A stretch of 64,000 nt of DNA, taken from positions 15,951,455-16,015,454 of the forward strand of contig JAJEKV010000017.1 of assembly GCA_021234155.1 (NCBI GenBank), read 5' to 3'. This document shows, piece by piece, positions 32,546 to 45,098 of this stretch (position 1 is the stretch's first letter; each line of letters opens with the position of its first letter). Position numbers and translations under genes: made by a program. The notes beneath the pieces are model-generated. The model made no database searches and was not told the DNA's origin. It saw only the letters and a list, made by a program, of their open reading frames with translations. The DNA comes from Isoetes taiwanensis. Taxonomy: Eukaryota; Streptophyta; Lycopodiopsida; Isoetales; Isoetaceae.

Positions 32546-35037
32546 ATGCAGAGGCCACGGCAGACTTCACGAGGGGATGGGCAATGGAATGTGACACCTA
32601 GACTGATGAGCAACGTAAATGATTATGGACCTGGAAGAAGTATTGATGTTGAAAGGACACTGAATACTGGACTAGGTCTGAATTCAAACAGTAGATATTT
32701 TCCTATAGATGATTCTATCAGAACATGGAATTGCTCTAATGCCCGTGCTAGAAGAAATGGGTCTGAAATATTTCCTCGAAACGACAGTGAAAATGTGGAC
32801 AACATAGATATTCACTTCGGATTATCTGACCTGGTCGCAGAGGATAATCAGCTGGGGTCTTTTGGTATCAGCTATGACTCAAGCAGCACATTGTCTACTG
32901 ATGATGGTTTACCAATTTCCGAGAGTCATGTTATTTATTCTTCCGAACAGCAGCTTTTGGAGGGGCCAGTTTATGAAAACGGTGGTAGCAGCGATCCTTA
33001 TCAAATTCCTTCCATTTCAGAAGCTAGCTCGAGTAGAAGCGAGTTATCAATTAGTGGCGCTTTTAAGGACATCAGTGCCGACACACGAAGTACACATCGG
33101 CGACATACTGATGTGTACAATGGTATTGATGTTGGTAAAAATAGTAACTCAAGGGGTCCATCTTGTAAGAGAAAGAGCTGCACAAGTGGGCACGGCAGTC
33201 CTACTTGCTGGAATGGACCTGAACATGCACCTAGATTTTCCGAGCGCAATAACTCAAGGTCAGGAGCCAACTTTGTTGGAAGGCAGTCAGGTTCTACTGG
33301 TCCAGATTCGTATCCATCTGCATCCTCCTCCCGAATTACTCCCTCTCCACAGGCTGATTCTTCACGTATTCTTGAACGCACGAGGTTGCTGAGGGGTCTG
33401 CCAGACGCATTGACAGAAGATCAACGAATGGAGACTACATTGATTGCTCCAATGGCTATGGGAGAAGAAATGAACACATTCTTTGGACACAGGTATCCTT
33501 TAATGCCAGATGGCATGTGCTCAAGGAGGCCATCGCTTGCAGAACACCTCGCAGATGCAGATTTGAATGGCAGTACAAGTGCAGTATCTATTGACCATCT
33601 TTTCACTTCAAACAGAGGCAGGAATCAGGAGCTTACTGTTGGCAGAGATGGTTTTTATTTTCCTAGGCATAATGGGAGTAATTTGCAACGAAGTACTTCT
33701 AGAGATAGGTACCTTAGGAACAATGATGGCCAGGTGTTGATAGGTGGTCCTTCAATGGGCCATCTAGGCGAAGTTAATGATGGCGCAGTACGGCGCTACA
33801 GTCATGGCATAAGTGAAGGGGAATTTAATGGGTTTGCTGGTACATCTCAAAGTCCCTTGTTGCCATCGTTTATGGTTGCATCTTCTTCGTCAAGACAACC
33901 CCCTCAACCTCCAGTAGGATGGTGGAGACAACGGAGTAATGACGCTCCAGCTATTCATTCAACTCCTGCATCAGGCCCACCACCTTCTCGTCAGCCACCA
34001 CCCCCTCCTGGTTCTCGTGTTCCACTGCTAAACCCTTTGGAAATGTTCTCTTCATTCCATGGTCTGGAGAACTCCAGGGAAGAGGTTCCAATGGTTGGAG
34101 GTACGCCTTTCATTGAACTGCAAGGTCATTTAGGTTCTGAAGATTCACCACGACTTACAGCAGAAGGCTTGGCAGAGGTTTGTCTTCATTTCTTCATCTA
34201 TAAGAATCCTGGCAACATTTATATGTCTATTGTCTTTAAGTTATTCAATTTGTATTGTTTTTGGGTGTCATATAATGTGCTAGTTCTCAGTGGGATACTG
34301 TTTTCACTTGACAAATTGTTGCAATTTTGCATTTTTGTTCGACAAACTGATATGGTTTATTACAGATTCTTCTTGCATTGGAACGGGTTGAAAGAGATGA
34401 GTATCTTACACATGAGGTGAGGTCAAGTACTTACTGTATAATCTGCTTTAGCGTTATGCTTCAGATGTTAACATTTCTTCACGTTCTTTTAATTAGCAAC
34501 TGCTGATGCTGGAAGCAACGTTGCTTCTTGGTGGAATGGGTCTTCATGATCAACACAGGGATTGGAGACTTGATGTTGACAACATGTCATATGAGGTGCC
34601 CTTATCCCTTTAGACCTCCTTTCTCTATGATTGGCTGCGAGACGTTTTGGCACTTGAGTACTTATTAGTTGACAATACTTTGTGTAGGAATTGTTGGCTC
34701 TTGAGGAGAGGATTGGTAATGTTTCTACGGGATTGAGTGAAGGTGATGCCACACAGTGTTTGAAGAGAAGCAAGTACTCCTCCCACAATGCTCGTCTATC
34801 TTCATTTGGACTGGAAGAACAAAAATGCAGCATTTGCCAGGTATTAACATCACCACCATTTAGTCTGCAACATGCATTGCCGGCTTTTAACAACAATTTC
34901 TTATCCAGGAAGAATATGAGGATGGAGATGACTTGGGTAAAATAGAATGTGGACATAGTTATCACGTAATTTGCATTCAGCAATGGCTCACAAGGAAGAA
35001 CCAATGTCCCATTTGCAAAGCATCTGCTTTTGCCTAA
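32546..35037 (+). CDS. RING-H2 E3 ubiquitin ligase (MBR/RHG1A-like), 5 coding exons
   Basis: Coding exons 32546-34177, 34366-34416, 34497-34595, 34688-34840 and 34909-35037. All introns are GT-AG and phase 0, giving 687 residues. The long first exon encodes a Ser/Asn/Arg-rich, probably disordered region with a proline cluster (PPPSRQPPPPPGSRVP, about residue 480). Exons 2-4 encode the helical region typical of this family (ILLALERVERDEYLTHE, LLALEERIGNVSTGL). Exon 5 with the end of exon 4 forms the RING-H2: CSICQEEY, then CGHSYHVICIQQWL and CPIC, so all eight zinc ligands (C3H2C3) are present. This architecture fits plant E3 ligases such as MBR1/2 and RHG1A, which promote ubiquitin transfer to target proteins. 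The intron before 32476 shows that the 5' UTR is spliced. It is the only gene here that looks intact. Confidence 0.9.
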
Positions 35038-35540
35038 CCCCCATCATTGCTAGCTTTGTTCGCTATTCTATGTGACTGGGGGATGTTTTTTTTTTCAAAA
35101 AACGTAGCAAAATTATTCTTAATGCTGGCCACTATATGAAAGGAATTATAGCGGCCTTGAAAAGGTTTGTGCAATTACGGCAATAATAATCTGACCGTAA
35201 TGCACAAAACCATCTCTCCAAAGTATATGTATTAAATAATGTGCTCCATAAGACTGCTCTTGTAAATTATGGTATTATGGTATCAAATATGGTTTAAATC
35301 TCTGTGCTATGTAATTCAGTAAATAGTGTGCATAAAACCGCTTGTGTAAATTTATCACATTATGGTTTTAATGTCTATGCTACGTAATTTAGTTTCTTAA
35401 ACTCCACATAAACGTATGGATGGGGTTGATCTTGATTGATCAGGCAGGATAAATAGAGATGACACACAGTCTTTAGATGTGGTGTGATTTAATATGCTGT
35501 ATACAAGAAACATCCTGGGGCTTCAATTCCGGGGTGGAAG

Positions 35541-35790
35541 TTGTGCCGACGTGATGTAGAACGGAATGGGGGAAGCCATTCTTGCTTCCCCCTGACCTGC
35601 AGAATCCGGGGCCCGGTAGCGCCGACCGGATCCCGGCAGGTCGAAGCAAGAATGGCTGACCCCATTCTGTTCTACGACGTCAAGGTAAGCTATCTAACCG
35701 GATTCTACAGGTTTTCTGAACCCATTTGCCATTCTTGAGAAGAATGAATCAAGAAACTGCCGGAAGGCAGACCCACTTACCTTGACGTTG
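35541..35790. repeat. Complex foldback sequence
   Basis: Arms 35548-35588 and 35643-35681 are inverted copies sharing AGCCATTCTTGCTTC and GTAGAAC.GAATGGGG. Inside, GACCTGC (35594) pairs with GCAGGTC (35636), and CCGGG with CCCGG. The right arm's ACGTCAAGGTAAG (35677-35689) also pairs with CTTACCTTGACGT (35776-35788). The fold could be a MITE-like element or a small-RNA precursor. Confidence 0.55.
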
Positions 35791-35800
35791 TTAGGCAAAG

Positions 35801-35852
35801 GCATTGCTGATACCCCGAAATTCAAGCACTGCTGACACCCGGAATTCAAGCC
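35801..35852 (+). repeat. Short tandem duplication
   Basis: ATTGCTGATACCCCGAAATTC and CACTGCTGACACCCGGAATTC are adjacent near-copies; CGGGGTAT shortly after can pair with ATACCCCG. Confidence 0.5.
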
Positions 35853-35874
35853 CCGGGGTATTTCTTGAAACGTG

Positions 35875-36076
35875 AAAACAGTGTAGGCGCAATTGGCAAG
35901 AATGTTGGGTGAAATCTGTGTTGAACGCAATTTTGTCGGGTGAAAATTGTGTGTAACGGCAGAATGCATAGTAAAAACTCCACCGTAAAGAAAAAGCGTA
36001 ATATTTTTATAAAGAAGACATGCCATGTGTCTGTGCATAACTGGTGGACACGACAGAATTGCGCCTACCTTGTTTT
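35875..36076. mobile_element. MITE-like element with 20-bp terminal inverted repeats
   Basis: The left end AAAACAGTGTAGGCGCAATT and the right end (inverse AAAACAAGGTAGGCGCAATT) agree at 18 of 20 positions. About 200 bp, no coding capacity. No clear target duplication, so the superfamily is not assigned. Confidence 0.5.
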
Positions 36077-36079
36077 TAC

Positions 36080-37078
36080 ATATGCGGGGATAGCAGGTAA
36101 TCAGGTTGGGATAATAACATTTGTTTGAAATTTCTTAAAGAATTGTCTTTAGGGCCAGATTCCACTAGAATACAACCAATAAATGCAATTAGGTGTCCAT
36201 TGTTTTGCTTCACTTTCTTTATGAATTCATGTTTTTATGGTAAATTCAGGACCCTTAGATTGTGAAAGATTCCATAGAATCTTCTGCGTGGAAGGAGTGT
36301 AAAATATGTCAAGCTACTTAAAATTCATTATCACAGAGCAATGGCTGCACTTTTCCACAAGGAACGGAAAAAAAAAGAACAAGCTGTCTGGCTATGGTAG
36401 GCAAGGCCCCAGTCTTCAATCTTAACCGCCATCGGTAATCTGCCCTACATCTCTCATTGCGGATGATACATCCACATTCTGACCCTTATCCCTTCTTCAT
36501 CATGCTGAATAATCGCTACAATCCTCCTGCAAAAACCCTCCTGCAGTACTTCCAACCTCAAATCTGGTGGGCAGAAACAGAGGCAGGAGGAATCAAACCC
36601 CCAGGCCTGAGCGGCCTAGAGCCCTGTTTTAGTGATCACGCTCAATCCAGCAAGGGCAGCAAAGGACTTAATCCAGCAAGGGCAGCAAATCATGTTTTCA
36701 ACAAAGTGTTTGCAGCCCATGACTTCCGTGGATTAAGCTCGACCCTTTCACACTGCTTATGACACTGCTTATGAGGCTCCATCGGATTTGACATGCTTCT
36801 CAACGCTGGAAGCTCATGTCAACTGTCGGGTAGTTTCTATTTTTGGCCCGTCCAAATCCCATCCCTCGACCATTTACGCAGGAAGCATTAAAAAAATAGT
36901 CATGAAATTAAGCAGCTCTAAAACTAGCAACAAGCACCTCAAATTTGGTATTTATACGATCAAAAATACAATATAGCCTAGAGATCTTATGCCCAACCAC
37001 TGCTTGAATACCCTCCCACAATACACAAAAGATTGTGCAAACTTTATAACATACAACCTTTAAATAAATACTTCATAA
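36080..37078. other. No gene recognised
   Basis: Short frames only. A small tandem duplication, AATCCAGCAAGGGCAGCAAA, occurs near 36645 and 36670. Confidence 0.3.
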
Positions 37079-37086
37079 AACAAATG

Positions 37087-37481
37087 TTTTTTTTTTTTTT
37101 TTTTGAGGGATAAAGAATTGACTTTATTTACTTTAAAGGAATGGTACAAAGCCACATGGCAGGGGTGTATCCAACTGCAAATCTGAGATGGAGATAGCTA
37201 CATGGCTCCTTCTTGCACTATTCCCTTGTTCGTCCTAGTGTAATCTTAGGTAGGTGCCCCAAATTTCAACCTTTACTTCTTCTTCACTCTCGAAGACTAG
37301 CCTGAATTTTTTCAGCCTTTCATGTACTATATGTAGAAGCTGATATGGTGATATGTCTGCTTGATTCTCATCAAAGACCACGGCATTTCTCCTTTTCCAT
37401 ATTGACCAGATTGTCCAGGCCCTAGCTATATGAAAGGCCACCTTCTTCATGGTGCACCATTCTAGGGGGAGGATACCCAAC
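37087..37481 (-). mobile_element. Severely 5'-truncated LINE with poly(A) and TSD
   Basis: An 18-T run at 37087-37104 is the poly(A) tail of a minus-strand insertion. The frame 37486-37235 ends like L1-type ORF2 (VAFHIARAWTIWSIWKRRNA, then VVFDEN). The target duplication AACAAATG lies at 37079-37086 and 37482-37489. Only the last ~395 bp of the element integrated. Confidence 0.75.
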
Positions 37482-37742
37482 AACAAATGTTAAATGTTCA
37501 AACAATGCTACCTAAGTTTTGAGACATGTGTCTTTGTTTTTTTGAAAAAGCCCGTTATTCATTGCCCTTATATTCCATAGTTGCCACTATCTTAACATAT
37601 ATAATTATCGGAGGGCGATTCTTCTGGAATATTACCTTGAGATTCTTACCTTAAATTTTGACACGTTAGCAAATCTTGTGCGCAACACTCCTTCATAAAA
37701 TTTTTTGACACGTTTCAGATATCAGGACCTAGACTTTTAACC

Positions 37743-37857
37743 GATAGCCAGTAGCCAGGATTGAAGCTGCTGAATCTCAGGACGACATCAATGTAGCGAA
37801 TTTAGAAAGATAGCCAGTAGCCAGGATTGAAGCTGCTGAATCTCAGGACGACATCAA
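37743..37857 (+). repeat. Tandem duplication, ~66-bp unit
   Basis: ATAGCCAGTAGCCAGGATTG followed by AAGCTGCTGAATCTCAGG and ACGACATCAA occurs twice in direct succession. The second copy loses identity after CATCAA. The rest of 37490-39600 holds only short frames without family features; ATCGCCGACCTTGCCAT is duplicated near 38737 and 38760. Confidence 0.75.
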
Positions 37858-39613
37858 ATCTTAACAGATGTAGCGAATTTGGCAGGCAGATTTGAGCTTT
37901 TCTGTTTTGAATGACAGAAACGGATTTTTTGATTTGGGTTTTTGATTAAATGGTGCAGAATCTCCAGTTTCGCCTGATGCTGGAGATTTGAGCAGAAGAG
38001 AGGGCAAACGGCACTTGAGCAAGGGAGCCCTAGCCACCATTATATTGATTCCGTCCATCCTCGCAGTCTCCATGTTTATTTCCTCATCCATTAGCACGTT
38101 TCTCGGATCTTAGCTTTGTTTCTCGAATCTTAGCTTTGAACAAACAACATCGCTCACAACAGGAGAATGAAGCATTAAAGATTGAGCAAAAAATCAACAC
38201 AGGCATTCGCCATATCCTGCTCCCATATCCGGCTTTTATGGCAGAAGCTTCTGATAATATGTAGACGCCTTATAGTAGATCCATTGCAGCTGGGCAAAGG
38301 AAAACCACACAAGCCCACTGATATGTGAATCTAAACAAAATGACAAAATCTTATCTGAGAGGGTTGAATCCTGCTGTAGAACCGAACAATCCCTTTGCAG
38401 GTCCAATTTCCTTCGCAGATCCAATTTTGGGCCTCCCCAGGAATCCGGATAGACCGGTTACATTAGTATATGGCGTTCTCTGCATGGTGCCGCGCTGGGC
38501 TTTGCTTTCGCAGGTACAGATTTGCTGCTAGGTCTAGCTACGACAGCGCCATGGCTGGGCCTGGAAGCTATTGTAACTCCGAGGGATACTGGGTGATGGT
38601 ATCTCCTTTTTGAGGTTCCCATTGCTTTTTTCAACCTATTTATTTTGAACCTATCTAGAGGGCCACTCCGCCTTGAAATTCTTAAATCTTCGCCCCTTTC
38701 TGCTCCCATTGAACTGGATTACCGCCAGCGAATGCAATCGCCGACCTTGCCATGGCTCGCCATCGCCGACCTTGCCATCAGTGCCGCCCTTCGTCCCCTG
38801 TTTCAAGCAAAAAATGGAATTCAAGCTTCTTTCTTCATGGCTTTTCAATGTGCAAAAATTATGCTCAAAGCTGAAAATGGAGGCAAAGAATTTGATAATC
38901 ATTTGCATTTTTTAAGTTCACTTGAGATACTTATGGCTACATTTTTAACAACTTAACAACATACATAAGTATTAGAAAGAAGAGTACTGTGTAATTGGAT
39001 TTGGACTTGGTCTCACTGTCCAAAGCTCAAAACGTTGGCTCTCAATTGAATGGGTACCATATTTTTCATAGCTTCAATTGGGAGACCAAGTTACTATGGA
39101 GAAGTTTTGAGAGCATCGGTCGCTATTTGCTACTTATTATAGATATCCAAGACTCAGTCTATGGATTTCTCAACTTTTGTTGCTAAAATGAATTAGATTT
39201 ATGACAGTGTGGTGGGGGTACTACTCCAATGTTTTATTTATTAACATGATACATCATTAAGACCTTGGTATATTTATTTGTGCCATATTGTCATTGTTCT
39301 ACCTTGAGCTAGGTAAAACTATAAATTTGGATTTTTTTTTTTTCATGGCATTATATCTTGACTTATGTTGACAAGGCAACCTATGCGTCTTTTGCAACAA
39401 ACTCTCTGACTCGTGGCACCATCACTGGGGCCACCAATAATTAGCATAGAAAACATTAATCATGCCAACAACAGCTTAACATAGCAAACATTAATCTAAA
39501 TGTGTCTAATTAACTTCAATACCTCCTTTTACAATGTGGCTTAAATTAGAACAAAGTTCAAATATCCACACATTACGTCAAACCAAGAAGTGAGCCGGTT
39601 GGGAAGAGAAATG

Positions 39614-39661
39614 TTCGCAGCGACGGCGGCCTTGGCCGCCGCGATAAATTTCTTGTAGTAG
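39614..39661. mobile_element. CACTA-like transposon terminus (remnant)
   Basis: The minus strand from 39661 reads TACTACAAGAAATTT, close to the CACTACAAGAAA end of plant CACTA elements, followed by the GC-rich palindrome CGGCGGCCAAGGCCGCCG. No opposite end or transposase is visible in the window. Confidence 0.4.
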
Positions 39662-40102
39662 AATCATAATAGGTATTTGTGGCCACATGCACAATTGCCA
39701 TTGTCCTTATGACTTATCTTATAACGTGTGATTTTTTGTTTGTCTATTGATTGTGTCAAATATTAACTAGTTATAGAAGAACACTAGAACATCGTTGTAT
39801 TTTCAACTCACATATATAATTGTATTATTGGGTGGTCCTCCTCTTTCTCGATCTAGTGCCCTCCTCTATTCTCTAGGGTTTTTGCCGGCTTACTCTTTCT
39901 CTCTCTAAGGTTCCTGTTTGTTTGCCCTTTCTCTCTCTAGAGTGGCTCATATGCCTATTTTAGTTCCAAGAATTCAATGTTAAACTTAGATTTACCTTTC
40001 GCACCACTTGTTTTTAACCACTTCTTGCTTGCTCCTTTTTCTCACCCTCACCTTGCTTGCTTAATGTTCCTCTCACCAACACCCTATATGCTTGCCCCTT
40101 CT

Positions 40103-40163
40103 TATCCTCGTCTCCCTCCCTCCCTCCCTCCCTCCCTCCCTCCTCCTCCCTCCCTCCCTCCCT

Positions 40164-40196
<33 letters not shown>
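40103..40196 (+). repeat. (CTCC)n and (CT)n microsatellite
   Basis: A run of CTCC units followed by CT units. It makes spurious Pro/Ser-rich and Arg/Glu-rich frames on the two strands. Confidence 0.95.
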
Positions 40197-40316
40197 ATGG
40201 AGGTACACACGCTGAAAAATAAGGCAAAATAAAAGCAGGAAAAATTTGTCTCAGTCCCATCCTGTAGAGCAACATGGACCGGATGCCAAATCCGGATCCC
40301 TTGGTGCCGTGCAGAA

Positions 40317-40341
40317 GGGGGCTCCTAAATTTGGAGCCCCC
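40317..40341. repeat. Hairpin GGGGGCTCC...GGAGCCCCC
   Basis: Nine-base arms around a 7-nt AT loop. Its role is unknown. The surroundings (40200-40650) hold no recognised gene. Confidence 0.5.
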
Positions 40342-40665
40342 AAAAACAACAAATAAGTAGCAGAGTCGACATCTGATGAGGAAGAATCTGATGCAGAATT
40401 CGGCTCCACGCTTAGGGTCTTGGCTGAGTAGAAACAGAAAAAAATAGAACCTGGAGTTACTAAAGAAGATCTACTTAAAGCTGTCTGTTTCTCACCCTCT
40501 TATCATATACAAAAGAATAGCGCAAACATGACAACCGGACCAATTACATAGCTAAGACTTACCGGAGTATCCGCAAAAAGAGCATCTACATCTTCCATGG
40601 TTAAGACATCCATAATAGCTTAAGTTCTGAAACATATATCAATGCATCATCATGAATGAATGTGA

Positions 40666-43223
40666 TGAGCAGCGCGAGTCAACAGAGGCGGCTATGATCG
40701 CTGATGATTTAGGTTCGGCAGTCTTTGCACTGAAGAGAAGCAAATGCCCAGGTTTGGATGGTTTGCCAATTGAATTCTTCCAGGAGTATTGGGAATGGCT
40801 GGAGCCAGATGTGTATGATGCTTTCTGTGACTTTTGGCACTCTACTGCTTTGGATAAAATTCTAAACACAGGTGCCATCTCACTCATCCCCAAGGTCAAG
40901 GATCCTCAGACTACTTCAGACTGGCGGCCCATCACCTTATTGTCATCCGTATATAAGATCTTCACCAAGGCTTTTGCAGAACGGGTAAAGGACACCTTGG
41001 CAGAGTCCATCTCAACAACCCAGTCAGGTTTTCTTCCAAAACGATGAATTCTAAACAATGTTGCTGCTGCTTACGAGGGAATTTATTGGGCACATAAGCA
41101 AAACCTTCCAGTTGTATACCTTAAGCTTGATTTTACAAAGGCTTATGACAATGTCAGTTGGGAAATCATGCGTCGATGTATGCTAAGACTGGGATTTGGG
41201 GAACAATTTATGTCAGATATTATGAAGCTGCATATCTCTGCTCGGGCAACTGTTATGCTCCATGGTGAGCCGTCAGATGCCTTCTCACTCGGTCGTGGAA
41301 TTCGACAGGGATGCCCTTTAGCACCATCGCTTTTCACAATTGTTGCAGAGGTTTTATCGCAGTTATTCACCGTTGCAACCACAGAGGGACTTCTCCATGG
41401 TCTTGTAATGGAGGATGGCACACAAAAGGTTCAGACGACACATTCCTCTTCCTAGTCGCTAATGATGAGAATCTTGCAGCTGCCAAACTACTCTTAGACA
41501 CTTTTTCACTGGCTTCTGGTGTCCTTGTGGGGTGGCAGAAGTGTACAGCTTTATGGACATTGGATACTCCGGCCCCGGCGTGTGTTCATGATTATCCATG
41601 GAAATTACTTGCGCATGGATAGGCCATCAAGTTGTTGGGGATTCCAGTTGGCATCCATGTTACTATGGGAGCTGCATGGGAGAAGATCATTAAGGCTTTG
41701 GAGAAGCACTTGTTCTGGTGGTCCACCACAAAGTTGTCTCTTGCGGGTCGCATTATAGTGGCCAAGTCAGTCCTTAGTAGTACCCATGTTTATATGGCAT
41801 CCTTACTGTTAGTCCCACAAATCAAAGTGCGTGAGCTTATTGCAATAGTTCGGAACTTTATATGGGCGGGTACTGAGGAAGGTGCTGTGATTAAGGTGGC
41901 TTGGTCGAAGTGCATCCCTCCAAAATGGGCAGGTGATCTGGGTATGATGGACTTTTTATTGCAGAGCAAAGTTCTTATTTCAAAGTTCATGTGATGGTGA
42001 GGATGACTCTCTTAGTTTACGCCTTCTTAGACAAGCTCTTGGTCACTGTATCCCTCTAGGCAAGAAGGCTGTCAAACCAGTCCTACCTTGGGCTTTATTT
42101 CAGACTCTGTAGCCTTTTCCAAGTGCTTCTCCATTTTTTTGTGTCTTGTTGACAGCATGGGAGGCAGTCAAACATCTTTTCTGGCCATGCCCCTCTATCC
42201 ACACCATATTGGACACTCCATGATGGTGGGCACCACTGCCTCCAGACCCCTCAGCACCTCCATTGGCAGCATCAGTTCATCCCCTTACACAGAGACGGTG
42301 GGTGCTTGCAGGTGTTGTCTCTATTCAAGCAGGGTACGAAGCGGGTCGCCTGCTGTCTTGGCCTAAATTTCAAGCAAAGTTCCTGCTCTCTCGTCGGGAT
42401 GTATCTCTATGGGAGAAGGTCACAGAAAATTTGCCTCTTATAGTGCAAGTTGGTGTTGGTGAAAAGGTGCCATGGGACTTTCATGAAAATATTCACAAAG
42501 GCAAGCACTTTGTCAGATCAATATATCGCCTTCTTTTGGCACCACAGCCCCTCCAGTTGCCAGATGGGTGGCATCTACAGGTTCCACAACCCACTTTGTG
42601 TCGTACATGGCGATGGCTTTGGGATAGGTTGCTCTACCCTAAAGTCTCAGTACTATAGTGGCAGGTTATCCACAGCTGCCTGCGGGTTAATGCCTTTCGA
42701 CATCGCTATGATCCTCGCATATCTGCATTGAGCATTGTCTCTTTGATTGTCCTGAGGTTCAACCAGGATGGTCCTGGCTACAAGGTTTGTTCAACAATAC
42801 ACTGGACTGCCGATGCATCCTCTTGGCGTCCTATCCTAATGCATGGCATGCAGCTAAACAAAGGGCATTTCATCTTGGTTCTGATTGGCTCCTATGGTCA
42901 ATATGGGAGCGTCGCAGACATCACATCTTTCAGGGCATTAATTCCTCTGCATGCGGTGTTATTACGGTGGCCCAAAAAAAGATATTGGCAGCTTATAAGT
43001 GTTCCTCCCTTGAATCAGAAATGATAGAACGTATTTGGATTCAATATCTCCAAATTGACTCTTATCGTTAGTCTCCTATTCTGGAGTAAGTACATTGTTC
43101 TCTAGGCTCGTGCTCCTGTGGCATCCTGTTGTGCCTATACAGTTAGATGAGACATGTAAATTTTGTACTTTTTATCTGATTAATAAACTTTTTGGCTTTT
43201 GTCCTTCAAAAAAAAAAAAAAAA
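40666..43223 (+). mobile_element. 5'-truncated L1-type LINE with poly(A) and TSD
   Basis: Target duplication ATGAATGTGA at 40656-40665 and 43224-43233; A-run at 43208-43224. ORF2 sequence: SKCPGLDGLPIEFFQEYW, WRPITLLSSVYKIFTKAFAE, TQSGFLPKR, YLKLDFTKAYDNVSWE, GIRQGCPLAPSLF, then the C-terminal region (LAGRIIVAKSVLSS, NFIWAG) and a WSIWERRR end. It is dead: there is a stop at 41045, a frame change near 41430 and many later ones. The active-site motif keeps only SDDTFLFL because a few bases before the Asp pair are missing. The apparent Met at 40652 belongs to the target site. Confidence 0.9.
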
Positions 43224-43436
43224 ATGAATGTGAGACTTTGAATATTGATCACATAAATAGCCCACTACTATTCCATCATAGATTGTGATGTCAAGAGATG
43301 ACTATAATGCAAGAAGAAGATAGACATACACAATGGGGCAAATAAGAGTGATTTCCATTAAGCCATAGTTCATACAACTACAATAGCATAAATTCCTCTC
43401 TCACAAGCTCTCTTTTACATCAAAAATCAGACCTTA

Positions 43437-44920
43437 AATAGGTCGAAATTCCTGCGGCAAATCTGTTCCCAAACTGCCCGCACATGCTGGAACTGCTTTG
43501 GAACCTTCTAGAACATTCCCAAGGTCATGAATACCCGCTTTTGCTTGCACTGCCTCCATATAGGTAGCCTTAACCTCTATCGAGCTTTTTGCCAAAGCTC
43601 GATAGTTCTTCACTATTGTCTTACGGGAGATCAATTCCCATTTGCCCTTTTTTTTAATATTATCAATTGCTTTTTCAATATAGAAAACAATATAACATTG
43701 AACATTTAAATAAGTCTTAAAGGTCTCTGACCTTACTTTTTATCTTTGAACTTCGAATTTACATCTTTAGCTTCTATGCTGTCTTTTATAGTGACTAACA
43801 TAGTCTAATGGCTCATTTTCGGAATCTTCCCTTAGGTCTTTTTGTTGGTCAACAACCATGTCAATGGCCTTATCATATTCTGTATCAAGAAGTTCTCCTT
43901 TGCCATTGACTCAAAAACTTTGATATGGTTAGAAGGCATGTGGCTGATTTTCAAAAACAGTGCTGTGTCTATCGTAGTTGGTTTACACGATCGATTAGGA
44001 TCGATGTTCATGAGGGGCTCCATACTGCTAGCATTGCCTTCAAGGATAGTAACCAGCAGTTGCAATAAGCTGCTTTCTTGTATATAGTAAGATCTGGACT
44101 GTTTTGTGCAGTGGCAATGAAGTTCTTCAAGTTTTGGACTGTATGCTTTTCTGTTGCCCAAGAAGAGCCTGCTATAATAGCCCAATTGTGTAGCTCTTTC
44201 TGATCTACTATTATCCAATTAAGCCTATGTTGATACATTGGATCAAAGTTCATTGATTCCTGTAAATGTAAAGGTGCTTGCATGAACATTTCATGAATTT
44301 GTGGAACTTGTAAAAGCCCTCTTCTCCATATGTCTGATGGGTGCTTCCTTATAAGGTGGCAATAATAAAAAGGTAGAGTTTGGTACAACCTTGTTAGCGT
44401 GATGATCATTATTAGCATTTTGATACCTTGTTAGAGCTTGATCCTTCACATTAAGTTGATGCGTAAGAGTTTGATTCTCTTGTGTCAAATTCTGTAGCTT
44501 TTGGATAAGCACTTTTGTTCGTCCCTTGAGCAATTTTTTCTATTTTTCAAAATGATCATTTGCACCTGTAGCATTTTGCTTTTGCATGTTAAAATGATCC
44601 AAAGTCAAAACATCACATTTGGATAGCAAATCCGTATATTGGTCAGCCTTCTACTGGATTTCCACTTGAAAATCTGAATCTTGGCATTCCAAACTTGTAA
44701 TTTGACTTTTCAAATCAGCAATGGCCTTACTTTGCATCTGCAACTCATTGAGCATCTCGTTAAATAGTTCTTCATTGCAGTTGGGAAGCTCTTGCTTCCA
44801 TTCAAAGAAGTTTTGCTTGAGAGATACAAGATCAGCCCCTGGTGCATCTTGATTGCTTGTTAAAGCAGCTCACTCCTCAAGAATCCCATCAAGGATAGAG
44901 ATTGAAGTTCGAGTTTTATC
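43437..44920 (-). pseudogene. Decayed coiled-coil ORF of unknown family
   Basis: From about 44920 to 44291 one minus-strand frame is almost open, with three stops. It reads as Gln/Leu/Asn-rich coiled coil (ELFNEMLNELQMQSKAIADL, TKVLIQKLQNLTQENQTLTH). It continues in shifted frames with PPYKEAPIRHMEKRAF, NWAIIAGSSWATEKHTVQNL, then near 43630 KTIVKNYRALAKSSIEVKAT. It may be a gag or viral-type structural protein or a host pseudogene; I do not recognise it. Confidence 0.35.
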
Positions 44921-45098
44921 CTAGAGAAATTGAAGAGAACTTGTTAGACATGATAAGCTATACTTCAAAGAAAATTTAGTTTGAACTTGCTGATGTATAA
45001 CCACATAAATGTTAAGAAAGTTCAGCATGGATAAGGTCTGATATTTTGAATGCATGGCCAGATGAGAACACCCATGGACGAATCAATGCTGACTGACT

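Noticed and set aside
39977-40222. Pro/Ser-rich and Arg/Glu-rich proteins on either strand
   Set aside because: Both come from the CTCC/CT microsatellite and have no other coding support.
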